The notes: generated by a model from the letters alone, not told the origin. Shown: positions 1 to 12,032, counted from the stretch's first letter. The stretch: 64,000 nucleotides of DNA from Arachnopeziza araneosa (GCA_003988855.1 QYAI01000071.1:62001-126000), one strand, 5' to 3'. Translations and numbers: made by a program.

Positions 1-587
1 TCCCAGCACTCACCGTTCTGAACCAACCGAACTCTGCAAGAATAAATGCCACCCAAACTGCATTCAACGAGACTACCGGATTTGGCCCTGCTGCTCCAAG
101 TTCCGATGTACCAGAAGAAGATAGTTGTGTCGGTTACAATGTGACAGGATTCGATTGTTCCGCCTCCATCGCTCAGAACCGCTCAATTCCCCTATCCTAC
201 CCAGGACGTGAAGTTTATCTTTCATGGGAAGATAAGGGCAAGGCAGTGGGACCCAACAACTCTTATATCACTGATACAGTTGCTGGCGCACCGGCTTTCG
301 TCTTGTGGGTGTCACAGTTGAATATCACCTACTCCCCATTGTTAAATATTTCAGCAAGTAATGGGCTCAATTATGCAATGACCATCCAACCGGATGTGAG
401 CACGTACGAAGGTGATCCTGCTATCAATGGTAAGTTGAATATTGCTTATTGCAGGATTATGTGCTAATGATTTGTAGGAACCATGTTCATTGCTCTCACG
501 GATGCTGATTTGCCTTTTACGGCGTTTAATCTTAGCATGGTAAATCCTCATGTGGTTGCTGGACCATTCTTGTACCAAGCTGGATAA
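1..587 (+). CDS. Rds1/LsdA-like ferritin-family protein, 3' part only
   Basis: This is the C-terminal part of a gene that starts before the window. The frame is open from base 3. A 48-nt intron (430-477, GTAAGT..TAG) joins in phase to 478-587, where the protein ends with the stop at 585-587. The tail reads TDADLPFTAFNLSM, then VNPHVVAGPFLYQAG. I recognise this ending as that of the fungal stress-response Rds1 / late sexual development LsdA group, which carries a ferritin-like fold. The visible region is rich in N-glycosylation-type NxS/T sites, fitting a secreted or surface protein. The ferritin-like core itself lies outside the window, so the family call rests on the tail only. The reaction or ligand is not known from this sequence. 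Confidence 0.6.
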
Positions 588-908
588 GGATATTGGCAGA
601 AAAAAAACAAAATCAATTCTGTGGACGTGTTGAAGTTTGGTAACCTCGCAGGATAGATCTGCTCTGGGCCAGTCGGAGGAGAGGGAAATAAATTAAATGA
701 TAAAATTTTCTGCATATAATATATTTATCACATTAATCAGTTTATACAGTTACTCCTCTTTTTTCTTCGTGTTTGATATTCATCGCGTTTATATGGTTGC
801 GTTGCACGTGAGGGTAAACACGCCAAGGACACGCGAGAAGAGCAAACCAGGGATCGCCAGAAATCAGGTACTTCTGTGCTGGAACCTCAACAACACGTGG
901 ATCCAACA
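588..908. other. Intergenic region
   Basis: AT-rich spacer between two plus-strand genes. It should hold the 3' end of the ferritin-like gene and the promoter of the zinc transporter. I see no coding sequence or repeat. Confidence 0.5.
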
Positions 909-2220
909 ATGGCTTTCATCAACTTCCGTCGAGGAGTGCTCCTTGTCACTTTTGCAGTCGCTTGTGTTTATGCAGAAAAACATGCTGCATCGATTGCTTC
1001 CATGAGCGTCCCAGAGCTCGAAGACCAGCTCCAGGTATATCCCACCTTGAAATGTTCTGGCTCATATGGCCTGCTAATTAGCCTCTAGGAATGTGCCATT
1101 GTTCAAGACCTCAATACCTACAAACTCGCAACATCTTCGCAGACCTCTTCTCTGACATCACGTATCTTCGCGGTACTGTTCCCTGGTTCGCCAGCCGTTA
1201 ACGCCCTCCTCGCGACGTTGTATATCTCTGGACCTCCGAACTTCCTCCTTGCATTATGTCCGCCAAATATCGACCCCTCGTCCCTGTCAGTGATGGTCGC
1301 ATTCGCAGTGGGCGGTTTGTTGGGAGATACACTGTTCCATCTTTTGCCAGAGATATTTCTCGGCGAAGACAGTCCTGAGCATGTGCGCTTTGTACTCGTG
1401 GAGCCAAATCGCAATCTGCTGCTGGGAGTGGCTATCATGGTTGGGTTTGTGACCTTTGTTGCTATGGATAAAGGCTTGAGGATCGCAACTGGCGGTGAAG
1501 GAGGTCATGATCATGGGCATTCGCATGATGCTGTGGAGGTGGTTAAACCAGCTGGGAGCTCTAGTGCGTTGGAAGAGTCACCTGCGAAGAGTACGAGATC
1601 GAGGAAGAAGGACGGCAGTGGCAATACCAATTCTGGGCTGGTCGCTACGAAGGAAGCAAAGGATATCAACGCTAGTGTCAAACTGGCTGGATATTTGAAT
1701 TTAATGTCAGTAGTCTGCAATTGCCTGGAAGAGATTGCTAATTCAATACAGCGCCGACTTCACCCATAACATAACCGATGGACTTGCCATGTCCGCATCC
1801 TTTTATACCTCCCCAACCATTGGTGCTACTACTACCGTTGCAGTCTTCTTCCACGAAATCCCCCACGAAGTTGGCGACTTTGCTCTGCTCATACAATCCG
1901 GGTTTTCAAAACGAGCAGCGATGGGTGCGCAATTTGTGACTGCTCTAGGAGCTTTGCTAGGTACAGTCATTGGTATTGCGGTTCAAGAATATGGTGGTAG
2001 CGGGGGAGATGGTGCTGGTGGCAGATTTGATGGTTTGATGGGGACAAGTTTGACTTGGGGAGATTTGCTTCTCCCATTCACTGCTGGAACCTTCTTGTAT
2101 GTTGGAACGGTAGCAGTGATTCCAGAGCTACTGGAAACGGGAAAAGACAAAGGTCTGGAGCTGAGGAAAACTGCTCAACAATTTCTTGCCATGGCTGCTG
2201 GAGCTGGGATCATGCTATAG
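909..2220 (+). CDS. ZIP zinc transporter, LIV-1 subfamily (YKE4/SLC39A7-like)
   Basis: Predicted exons are 909-1034, 1089-1705 and 1752-2220 (403 codons plus stop), with introns of 54 and 46 nt whose phases match. ATG 909 gives a hydrophobic signal sequence at residues 1-22. The membrane core carries both LIV-1 metal motifs: HNITDGLAM in one helix and HEIPHEVGDFA in the next, the latter being the HEXPHEXGD signature. Between transmembrane segments III and IV is a histidine-rich cytosolic loop, GGHDHGHSHD, near residue 175. Members of this branch export zinc from the ER or Golgi lumen to the cytosol. The reading frame closes with TAG at 2218-2220; a GTAAGT overlaps that stop, but splicing there also regenerates a stop. 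The family call is firm; the organelle is inferred from homology. Confidence 0.9.
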
Positions 2221-4228
2221 TAAGTTTCTCTAATCTTGAATCTCTGGAGCTGCTGACGTTTGGAAAGTATCTCGTGGTCATAGAATCATAATCTTAGGAT
2301 CATTGGCTTTCGGGTGGCGCACCACCATTCCATATTGCCTGACGCTCACAGCTTTATCATCAACTTAAATCCCGATTTTCTACCAATATATGTGTTTCGC
2401 GCGATGGCCCAGACAATGTCTCCTTGATCTCGTTAAGGAGGCTTCGTCAAGTAGTGATGGTTGGTCATTGTCAATGCTCAAGATAGAACTCAACAATCAA
2501 TACTCCCGCTATTCAGCCTGGTCCCGAGAGGCGCGAATCCCTACTACCATGGGTCAGAGGATAACCTTTACCGACTTTGGGTTGTTGATACTAAATATAT
2601 CGTCGAGACACCGAGCGACTCAAGAGTGTTGATTTTGGAGCCTCGACTAGGACCATGTATGAATTTATCTGGAATCCAAGTCGAGTCGACAAAATATTTC
2701 CAGGAGGATCATCTTCCGAGCCGAGGACTCGGCGAAGAGACCAGCTGGATAAGAAGCTCGGGATTGTGAGGCTGGATGGAGATTCGGGGAAACTAAATTT
2801 CCGACCTAGACGCATCAACTTTCCCCTTCGCTTGACCCTTTTCAGCTCCTCTCCGATCCCATCTTTGTCCTCCTGATTCCTTTTTTCCTTATCTATAGAT
2901 TTCCTTTTTGAGAAGCTCTGCACTCAGATTCAATATGGGCCTTTCCGAACCTTCTCCAATCTATTTTACGCCACTTTTTGCTCAACTTCATCTACTTCGT
3001 CCCGAAGCTCCTGCTAACATACTTCATGACGTGGACTAGAGAGTCTCTAGTACCCAAGTATCTCTTGGAAAATGCTGACCTCGTGTTCCTGCCGTGCCTT
3101 CAATATCAGATTCCGACATGGGAGTATACTAGAACCTGCTGAGGACATCTCTTCATCCTACTTTCTTCATTCTTTCCTACCCTAAGTATCCCAAGCATAA
3201 AGCCCTAAACGCACTGGCTTCTTGGAAACGGATTTTCCCCAAAGATCGTATTGAGAATAGATTGATAAACCTTAACTGTTTCTTCTTGCCACCCTTAGCT
3301 GGAGTTCTCATATTGCCTTAATGGCTGTTCAAACCTAATTGCTCTAGAGCTCTTCATTCGCAGAGTCAAAATGCGGCTATACAGATCACCTGGTACTTAG
3401 GGTCGTCATTATCATCTCTCAATATCTGGGAACGATTTCAGTTACCCGGATGAAATCGTGCATCCTCACCCAAAGATCTTTTGATTATGGCCAGGTTATT
3501 TTTGGTTACATATAGATTTCTCTTTATGAGATAAGGCATGCCAGGTGTTCCGATATGTTCTTGTTACCCGACGCGCGTGAGGGAATATATAGGCTATTTG
3601 TCACATCCATGATTCAACAAGCCACGATCCCTTGTACCCCATATCCAAGGACGGGGTACATCCGGCCGCACTGTCTTTCCCACCACTCCGTTGTATTTCT
3701 TCACGTGGGTATTTCGATAGTGGTTTGACAGTTGTGGAACTCTTCGATTTACCCTTCATCTATTGTCTGGTCAACAAATCGCTGTGCAATTGAGATTGGC
3801 GAATTCACAGTAGAAGGTTAGTTTGCCTAAATTCTTTCCGCTCACTGTAGATTCCCTTGCTTATGAATTGGATCCTCCCCCCTCATCACTTGCATTCATT
3901 TTGCCGCTGGAAGGGAGGATCTTGCAGTGCAGGTCTCCCATCGTTTGCAGAAAATCTGTCCAATCAGCTTGGCAAACCTATCCGTGCCTGACAGAATTCT
4001 CCGATGGTTTATATCCATGCAAATAAGTACGAGCTCGTCGAAAGTTCAGATGCAAGATAAACACAGTCAAGCCGGTCCAATGGAACACACCCGGCTGGAA
4101 CTTTGATGTGATGGTTCCTCTTGTTCTATATAGTATCGAGGTTTCCCTGAATCTCGCCTGGCCATCAATCCGCGGTTTCGTTCCTCTCTGCTAGACTTGG
4201 CATTTCTCTCCCAAAAATACTCGCCAAA
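2221..4228. other. Long intergenic region, no gene recognised
   Basis: About 2 kb without a convincing gene. Short ORFs at 2390-2923 have no recognisable motif and no partner exons. The last 100 bases before 4229 look like the promoter and leader of the CBM1 gene, with a TATA-like stretch near 4127. Confidence 0.5.
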
Positions 4229-4790
4229 ATGCTATTTCCAAAGTTGGCTTTCGCGGTGCTTGCACTTGCAAGCACTGCCCTCTCCGTAAGTTTACAATTT
4301 TCTCCCGATGTAGCTTGTACTGATTCACGAACAGCAAGTTGTAGTTACAGTCACCCACACAGGTAAGTCTCGCCGGATCCAGTCTCAGATTTTGCTGATA
4401 AAATTTCAGTTACCGTCATCACCGTCACTGTCACTCCTCTCAGCACCTCGACCTCTACAGTTATTGTTACAGTCCCCGGTACTCCTACAACCACCTCCAA
4501 GAGTACTATTACGGCCACTGTTACGGTCACTGCCAGCCAAACACCGCCGCCCGCGACAGCTATCACCACATGCCCTATTCCACTATATTACCAATGTGGT
4601 GGGAGCGGTTGGAGCGGATGCACATACTGTGAATCCACAGCGACCTGTTCGTATGGGAATCGTGAGTTTTGCGGCAGCCCTACATGAAGTTTGTTGACAA
4701 AGAATAGCATTCTACTACCAATGCGTGGCCAAAACCCCAATTGTTGTCACTCTTACCTCCACAGTCTATGGCGCGATGAGAACACCATAG
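4229..4790 (+). CDS. Small secreted protein with a C-terminal CBM1 (cellulose-binding) module
   Basis: Four exons (4229-4285, 4335-4362, 4410-4661, 4708-4790) make 139 residues; all phases agree. Residues 1-19 are a signal peptide, with the first intron placed exactly after it. A Thr/Val/Ser-rich segment of about 65 residues follows (runs such as TVITVTVTPL). The CBM1 then begins YYQCGGSGWSGCTYC and, after an intron inside the module, ends FYYQC. The Cys spacing and the aromatic positions of the flat cellulose-binding face are present. There is no catalytic domain. Free-standing CBM1 proteins are extracellular; proposed roles are wall binding, chitin/cellulose attachment or effector function. 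The domain call is strong; the function is not known. Confidence 0.85.
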
Positions 4791-5783
4791 TCTCTCGGTG
4801 GGATTGGAAGGTGGTGAGAGCTCTATGTTGCATGGGTATAGACAGTGTATCGGGGATAGAATTGCACAAAGTATCTGAAACAGGAATGGGAATGGGAGCA
4901 GGACGAGAGATAACAACTTGTAAAATAAAATGCCGGCCCGTCATTTCGATTCTCTATTGTCGCATAATGTCAACAGGTGGCCATTCGCGATTCATCTGCT
5001 GCACTCAACATTTCCAGTCTACGTGAAACCCGCCGCGCCTGGCTCAAGTGCGCCATTATCCGTCGCTGGATACCGAACACATTTAAAGTTTTGTGCGGTG
5101 ATCCGCAGATGCTACTCTATCCGAGTAATTATCCGATTTCCCGTGGCATCCTGGTCGCCTTCCCGGGTGCTATGGAACGCTTGCGTCCCGTGTATTCGAA
5201 AGAGGGTGGGCGAGAATAATTTCACGTGAGAGATTGGAATAGGCTTGCTGCTCTGCTAAAACGGTGGGTTTTGTTCGCCGCCAGCTTTCATTTTACTGCA
5301 CATCTCACTCTCGGCTTCTTCATCGCCTGAGCAGAGGTATCATCGGAAGCGAAGGCCTAGGCTGACACAATATCAGGGGGAAAGGGCATGTCGGTAGATG
5401 ATGAAAAGACCAAGTTGCCTTGTGAAAAATGTTTGATGGGTAATAAAGTAACAACTCACTCCACAGATCGAATGATGTCTCCTTGTCATTCAACTACTCT
5501 CCTTGACCTTGTAGCATTATCCGCAGCATAGACCTACTGCTCTTCAAACTATGCTCGTTTTCCTTGGCTTATTATAATAACCAATCATGCTTCTTGATTT
5601 GCGTTGAATACTGACCACTGACCACCAATGGAAGGTTGTTCTCTTGCTGATTTGAAAACAGCTCTGTGTAAAATTATACATTCTCAACTACAGTCCGATA
5701 CCTCGTCTGAAGAAAATTATAGTACCTCTGCTGTGATTCTTCTACCAAACGTGCTGCTAGGGAGCGTGGATAGCAGAATTTAG
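4791..5783. other. Intergenic region between convergent genes
   Basis: Contains the 3' ends of the CBM1 gene (plus) and the acyltransferase (minus). Short ORFs at 4930-5229 lack any family signal. No repeat seen. Confidence 0.5.
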
Positions 5784-7071
5784 CTAAAAGAAGTACGAGA
5801 CCAGAGGACGAAGTGCGTAAGCTGACAACATCATATCCTCTCTCTTCATTATCCTGATGATAGGATACGCCCAAGCCGGAGTCGACCAACTCAAAAACAC
5901 CAGCACCCAAACATATCCCACCGCCTTACAAAGCCAACCATCGTTGTTGCCGCCAACCCTTGAATAAATCTCCTGGACAGAGTCTTCAAGCATGACCCCA
6001 AGCGCTTGCGTGCAAAAGAAACGTAAAGCACCAGACTCGGCCGCCGTGAGGAGACCGCCAGTATCAACGAAAATGTGCATGAGTCCGGATATGGCGAAGG
6101 TGAGAAAAATCTTGAGATACCGAGCAAAGAGAGCGCCGCTTGGGATGGGGAGGATGGTATGTGTGATAAACTCGGCTGGGCCTTTGAGATTGAGCTGCAT
6201 GCACTGGTGCCAGAACTTGCTAAGATGAAAGTTAGCTTTGCTTTAAAGGAGCCCGTGGATCACGAGCTAGAAATAGGGTATGGACTTACCCCCAGAAGCC
6301 ACGGACTGTGTATGAAAGCGTGATTGATCCGAATATTGGTCGCCAAAATCTTATTTCGCTGTCTGATTTCAGGGTTACGGCTATCAGAGCAAAAAGCGAG
6401 TAGCATAGTTGGAGGATGGAGTATTGTGCTACCCAGTAGGCGATTGTCACTCGAAGCCTCGTTGTTATCTCACCGAACGAGACTTCAGAGATTCGAGAAA
6501 AGAAGGGGATGTAAGAATTCGCCAGATATTCCTGACGTGAACCGAGCTGTACATCAATGCAGAAGCTGTTGAGGTAATGGAACCCAATCACGAAACAGAA
6601 TTGACGGAGTAAGAACAAATACTTTGAAGGTAAAAACTGAGGATCCTTTTCTGAGAAAGGCGGGGCGTTTGAAACCTCCTTGGAGGATCCAAGACAGCGA
6701 TTAGATCCAGCTACCTCGGTGCCAAAATCCCACCGAGATTGTTTCCTCCTCTCCTCTTCCGTGGTCTCTACCGGACCTAGATAATCGTGCCCATAGGCCC
6801 ATTTTCGAATGATCAACCGATCGAAAAGTGCCAGGGGGATTGTGAATGCAGCGCCCGCTAGAATACGTCCTGGCCAGCCCGTAGTCTGGATATAGAGGGG
6901 GAAAATTGCCAATGCTAGCCACGCAGTAAGCACACAGAGGATGAAGCTGAGATAACGCAGTGGGGAGTTCTTGTCAGTGAAAGCTGCTGTCGCTGTACTG
7001 ATTTGAGATTCGATGAGGATGAGTATCAGAGGATGGAAGATGAACGCAGGAGCCATCCTGAAAGATGCCAC
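5784..7071 (-). CDS. Membrane-bound O-acyltransferase, wax-synthase-like
   Basis: Two exons on the minus strand, 7071-6290 and 6219-5784, joined across a 70-nt intron (6289-6220), give 405 residues. The join reads GFWGKFWHQCMQ, a motif of the fungal MBOAT/wax synthase-like family. This is followed 30-40 residues later by SGLMH with the conserved catalytic-type histidine. Several hydrophobic helices are visible (for example residues 8-30, 40-60, 65-85 and the last 100 residues). Family members transfer acetyl or longer acyl groups to hydroxyls of lipids or terpenoid and trichothecene-type metabolites at the ER. No terpene synthase or P450 lies nearby, so there is no cluster evidence for a substrate. 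The M at 7056 is an alternative start. Confidence 0.75.
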
Positions 7072-8788
7072 TGGATCCGTGTGATCACGATATTACCTTC
7101 TTTTCAGATAGGTAGTACAAAGTTGTAATTGTATCATGGAATGACATAAGCGCTAATCATATTAGCCAAGTAGGCTAATCTCCGATGTCATCTCCCTCCG
7201 ACGACAATCCTCGCTAAAGTCTGTTTCTGTATTGAATTACGTAGTTGCTCTTACTTCCGCCGAGCGCTGTTCGACGCTAATATGCTTGATTATACTTGGT
7301 ACTTAATACATCCTCTGTTAGTCTTCTTGTAAAACAGCTTTAGTTTCCATTTTATCCGAGTAAGATCTTACCGATACCTGCTACCTTAGAACACAGTCAT
7401 CCATCAGAACGTATTCATATGTCATGAAAGGTTAAGTAGGAAATCTGGTGCTACAGTAGTATTAGGAGTCATGGCTAGCTTTCTGTTCCAGAATATGGAC
7501 TATAAAAGTAGCGATCGTTGTTTTTCCCATGCCTGGATTGCCTAGGTTTCCGGAGTAGGCGATGCATTCTGTTAATTTCTCCAGCAATACACTCAGTCTC
7601 ACTAAAACGCCATGCATAAATTCCTTGATTATTTCCCCTTTGTTCTTGGATTACTAGCTATATTACTTCCTAGATCTGTTGAACGAAGGTATATTTGGAT
7701 TCTATCTTCTGACTTTCGCAGCATCATGTCAAACCATACAAGTCGATAAAAAACAATCAATGATCCGAAATAACTATGTAAAGCTTCATTCGTGTCATTT
7801 TTACAAAAATTCCGAGTCTCACCAATAGATTGTCTCCCTCCTTCTCATACTAGACTTTGCTTTCCGACGCCATTATAAATGATCTGCACATAGTAGGGAG
7901 TACAGAATGGGATTTCTTGGCAATACTCTCTGGTTTCTGGCATGGCGCAGTTGAGCTTTCTAGGTTTTTGACAAACTTTCTCATCTAAGACTCGCGTAAT
8001 TTCTAGCGTTCGATAATTTACTTCAAAATTTTGACAAGACCCTGGAAAATCGGCTGTCTCACTGTCTTACTGATGGCTTGTGAGGAGGGGGTACTATTAT
8101 CGCTCTCGTTGCTGTTATCTTTGTCATTACTGCTAAGTGGCTCTTCCAAAATCTCACTCGAGAAAATCGGCATTTGTGCTTTGAGATATGCCATTAGACA
8201 GAAGCGAGAGAGTTGAGATACTTGCTCAGCGACTCAAGTCTGTCTCCGGTGTGTAAGTAGCAGTGAAGCCATTTTAAGCCACAGAGGTTTCGGCATGGGA
8301 GTTATTCCGTTGCGAAACTATGCACCTCGCGCCCGATTTGTTTGAGGAAGCCTGATTTTGGGCTGGAATGCATCTGGTAAATTCCGTTCCCTCTTGTGGA
8401 TTACCGAGTACAAGAGATACCGCAGTCATTGGTTCTGAACGCCTTCGGGCAATGTAGCCTCATGTGTAAAGCATGTGAGCTGGCTGTACAACTTGGTCTT
8501 CTGATTGAAATACTTGTTGTACAGGGCTCGCGGCTTGAGTTTAGCAAGGGAGCCTTCTTCCTTTATAACTGTCATATTTTCCCTGTCGACGTCAGATTCA
8601 TTGCAGCCAGCTCGCATTCAGTTCGCCAAGGAATTCTCACGCACACACCAACTTGCAGTCGGTATTTTTAGCAACGAATAGGAGGCGAATAATCCAACCG
8701 CCAATTTCTGTAAACCAATCCCGACCAGTTTTACCAGATTTTCCAGTTATTCATCGCCTGTTCGACTCGCTCACGTCTCACCAAGGCT
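7072..8788. other. Intergenic region, no gene recognised
   Basis: 1.7 kb of AT-rich sequence between the divergent acyltransferase and SesA-like genes. Small ORFs (8031-8216, 8396-8671) show no domain and no coding-like continuation. Confidence 0.5.
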
Positions 8789-9391
8789 ATGTCGGACATT
8801 GCCGAGGCCGGTTTTCTTACTGGTCTGATCAATAGCATCCTCACAATCTTGGATACCGTTGGTCAAATCTCCAGCACTGTCAGGGATGAAAGCAATCTCC
8901 CAAATACCTTTCGCCAATTCAACCAGATACGGCCATTGATTACAGATATTCTCCAGATCACCGAACAGCGTCTAGCTCAGCACACTCCAGATGACGCATC
9001 TTGTCAAGCACTCAATCATACTCTGGATAGCTGTATGGACAAGGCCATGTTATTAGAAGGCATATTTCGAAAAGCGATAATGCCCGATAACTCCAAGATT
9101 CAATTTCGTTTTGGCGTTATCGGTAACGGAAATAAGGCAGTAATAATCATGCAGGGGATAATCGAGGACATCCAGCTTGTCGCCACCCATTTTACGTTAA
9201 AGTCTGACACGGAGCTGCAGCTTGCGAAGCTGGCGGAGGCAATCTCAGAGCTCACGGAGAAATCCTCGACGGCGTCAAGCTCTGATAGTGGCATTCGGTA
9301 CTTCTCACATGGTGGCCACGGGGATCAGAATGTTGCCATGGCGGGAGGAAAACAAGTCATTGGCAAAACCCAATCGAATATTCGCATGTAG
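8789..9391 (+). CDS. SesA-domain protein with a candidate C-terminal amyloid signalling motif
   Basis: Single exon, 200 residues. Residues about 4-130 match the pattern of the SesA-type N-terminal domain of fungal NLRs: an N-terminal hydrophobic helix (AGFLTGLINSILTILDTV), then VRDESNLPNTF and a leucine-rich IRPLITDIL helix. Residues 155-172 are a Ser/Glu linker. The last 30 residues switch to a Gly/Asn/Gln/Val-rich tail containing GDQNVAMAGGKQVIG and then TQSNIRM. Small two-part proteins made of a death-execution domain plus a short prion-like tail are known from HET-S, HELLP and sigma-type systems, where an NLR seeds the tail into amyloid. Here no NLR carrying the same motif is adjacent. 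The domain call is good; amyloid behaviour is inference from composition. Confidence 0.65.
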   Translation: MSDIAEAGFLTGLINSILTILDTVGQISSTVRDESNLPNTFRQFNQIRPLITDILQITEQRLAQHTPDDASCQALNHTLDSCMDKAMLLEGIFRKAIMPDNSKIQFRFGVIGNGNKAVIIMQGIIEDIQLVATHFTLKSDTELQLAKLAEAISELTEKSSTASSSDSGIRYFSHGGHGDQNVAMAGGKQVIGKTQSNIRM

Positions 9392-10208
9392 GATTCCCGA
9401 GATATCGTGTATTTAAACCTTGCTCTTTGTATTCACTCTGTTCTTGATTTCAACGAGAAGATAGAATTTATTTATTACCATTGTAATCATAGACTACAAC
9501 TGGCCCAACAAAACACATTTCCATTTTGGACGTGAGTAGTGGCGCTCTGAGTTCTTAGTACTTGATAACTTAATCATAATTTAAAAGCCCTCTTATATAA
9601 ATATGCAAGTAAACCATTGGCCGTCTAATTGTTTGTTTGAAAGCCTTTCTCTCAAACTAAAAGTACTTTTTGGTTTGTTAAATAGCAGTGAACTGAGGTT
9701 TTTTTTAATCATGTACTATAGATGTATTAGACCTTAATGTTTGTTTTTCTGCTGACTGACTAGCAGTATAATCCAAGTTCTTTACATAAGTTCTCGTTAG
9801 CCTCCATGCTCTATATCTAATTGTACCTCGCTTTTACTTTTACATTCGCACTTCCTAGTCTGATTCTGCGAAAAATTAGATCTGTCGCTCTTATTTGAAA
9901 ATTATATTGAAAGCTAGGGCATCGACATCGATTGGAATCGAATTCACGAGAGCGGGCGTGACTGCTACTTTCGCGAGAAAGACTGGGGGAAATACCCCGT
10001 GGACAAAACCTGCAGGTACGAGTACATGCTACTGCCGCTGTTAGTTGACATAAACCTCATCCATGGTTTCTTCCTCGCCTCCCACTCTTCTTCCGCACGC
10101 GACGAGTTTACGGCTCTTGAACTCTCGAAATTTATTTCATTCTTCAATTCGTTCCTCATCGTAACTGGAAAGACAACCTATCGTACCAAGATTTTCAGGC
10201 CGGTAACC
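9392..10208. other. Intergenic region
   Basis: AT-rich spacer upstream of the FAD oxidase. An open frame runs from 9999 into the oxidase gene, but the signal peptide places the real start at 10209. Nothing else recognised. Confidence 0.5.
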
Positions 10209-12032
10209 ATGAAGCTCTCCACTATAATCTACGCCTGCGCCGCAGCAGCAGCTTCCACTGCCTCCGAATCTACTTCGTGTCGTTGCTTTCCCGGTGAGAC
10301 CTGCTGGCCGTCGCGATCGGTTTGGAATAACCTCAATGCAACGGTTGGTGGCCGTCTTGTTGCTACCATTCCTTTGGGGTCACCTTGTCACGACCCGGTA
10401 TACAATGCGACCGAGTGCGCCATTCTACAGGGCCTTTGGGTTGACGTACAGCTTCAGTGAGCCTCTCTAGTCTTTGTAGACGGTGCAGAATTGATTTTGT
10501 TTCTAGTATGAACTCGTCCTCCTCGGTCATGGCTCCATTCTTCGCAAACCAAAGCTGTGATCCCTTTCAACCAGAGGCTAGGCCGTGCTTACTCGGAAAC
10601 TACGTCAATTATGCAGTAAACCTCTCTACGCTCAACGCGGCAGGTGACGTTGCTGCTGCTGTTGGTTTTGCCCATGAGCATAACATACGTTTTGTGATAC
10701 GGAATACCGGCCACGAGTATGTATTCTACGCTTATTCTAAATAAAAAGAGTGAGAATAATGACATATTTTCTAGTTATCTTGGCAAGTCTACTGGAGCTG
10801 GAGCTTTGTCTGTCTGGACTCACCATCTCAAAGAGATCGAGTTTCTTGACTGGTCGGATGAGAACTACAACGGGAAGGCAATCAAAATGGGAGCAGGAGT
10901 ACAAGGTTATGAAGCAATGGAAGCCGCACAAGCTGAAGGACTCGTCGTCATCGGAGGTGAGTGTCCAACGGTTGGTATTGCGGGAGGCTACACCCAAGGT
11001 GGTGGCCATTCTGCTCTCAGTACAAATTTTGGCCTCGGAGCTGATCAGACCCTATCGTGGGAGGTCGTCACGGCACAAGGAGAGTTAATCACGGCCTCGA
11101 GATTTGAGAATCCAGATATTTATTGGGCATTGAGTGGAGGAGGAGGAGGTACCTATGGAGTGGTGTTGTCTCTGACATCAAAAGCACATCCTGATAACAT
11201 CGTCGGCGGCGCTTCGCTAGTGTTTTTATCTTCATCCACGACGATTGATACCTTCTATGAGGGCGTCGCAACCTTTCACGCCCTGCTTCCAGCAATAGTC
11301 GATGCTGGTGTCATGGTCGTTTACTTCTTGAGCAATACCTCCTTCGAAATTTTCGCTTTGACCGCATATGGGAAGACGTCAGCTGAAGTCAAATTAATCT
11401 TGGCCGACTTCCTCTCGGCACTTAGCACTCTCAACATAACCTACACTGTCTCATACTCACAGTCCGCAAACTATGTCGATCATTACAATACATATCTGGG
11501 CCCACTCCCCTTTGGCAGTATCGAGGTCAGTATCGAACAGTACGGAGGCCGTTTGATCCCTCGCTCAAGCATCGAAAATGACCTCACGGCATTCATGGCC
11601 GCCGTCCGCAACATTACCGAGAGCAGCTGCATGTACTCTGGCGTAGCTCTCAACGTGTCTTCTCCGGCCATCATATCGGGGGTCTCGAATGCCGTCCTCC
11701 CAGCCTGGCGTGACACACTCATCCACGCAATCTTACGCACGCCATGGAACTTCACCGCGCCCTGGTCCGAGATGATCGCGCTACAAGACAGGATGACTTA
11801 TGAATACATGCCCCAGCTTGAGGCCGTGACACCCGGAAGTGGAGTGTACATGAACGAAGCTGATTTCAGACAGCCGAATTGGCAGAACGACTTCTTTGGG
11901 GTCAATTATGACAAGCTGTTGGGAATTAAGAATAAGCGGGATCCGCACCATCTGTTCTATGCTACCAAAGCGGTGGGGAGCGAGGTTTGGACCGTGGCTG
12001 AAGATGGAAGAATGTGTAAGACTTCTGGGTAG
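10209..12032 (+). CDS. Secreted BBE-like FAD-linked oxidase (bicovalent flavin type)
   Basis: Exons 10209-10456, 10507-10716 and 10775-12032 sum to 571 residues. Start 10209 gives a signal peptide (MKLSTIIYACAAAAAST) and a Cys-rich mature N-terminus. The FAD_binding_4 fold is evident. The second splice junction restores RNTGHDYLGKSTGAGALSVW; its His is the usual histidyl-FAD attachment. About 60 residues on, ECPTVGIAGGYTQGGGH supplies the Cys used for the second covalent bond in berberine-bridge-type enzymes. GGGGGTYGVVLSLT follows. The C-terminal BBE domain is intact (NWQNDFFGVNYDKLL ... DPHHLFYA). Such enzymes oxidise alcohols, sugars or secondary metabolites with oxygen. The substrate cannot be told, and no biosynthetic genes flank it. 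Confidence 0.88.

Noticed and set aside
1118..1438. Minus-strand ORF over the zinc transporter
   Set aside because: Shadow of the well-supported plus-strand exon; no family motif.
2390..2923. Overlapping short ORFs on both strands
   Set aside because: No motif, no splice partners, low-complexity translation.
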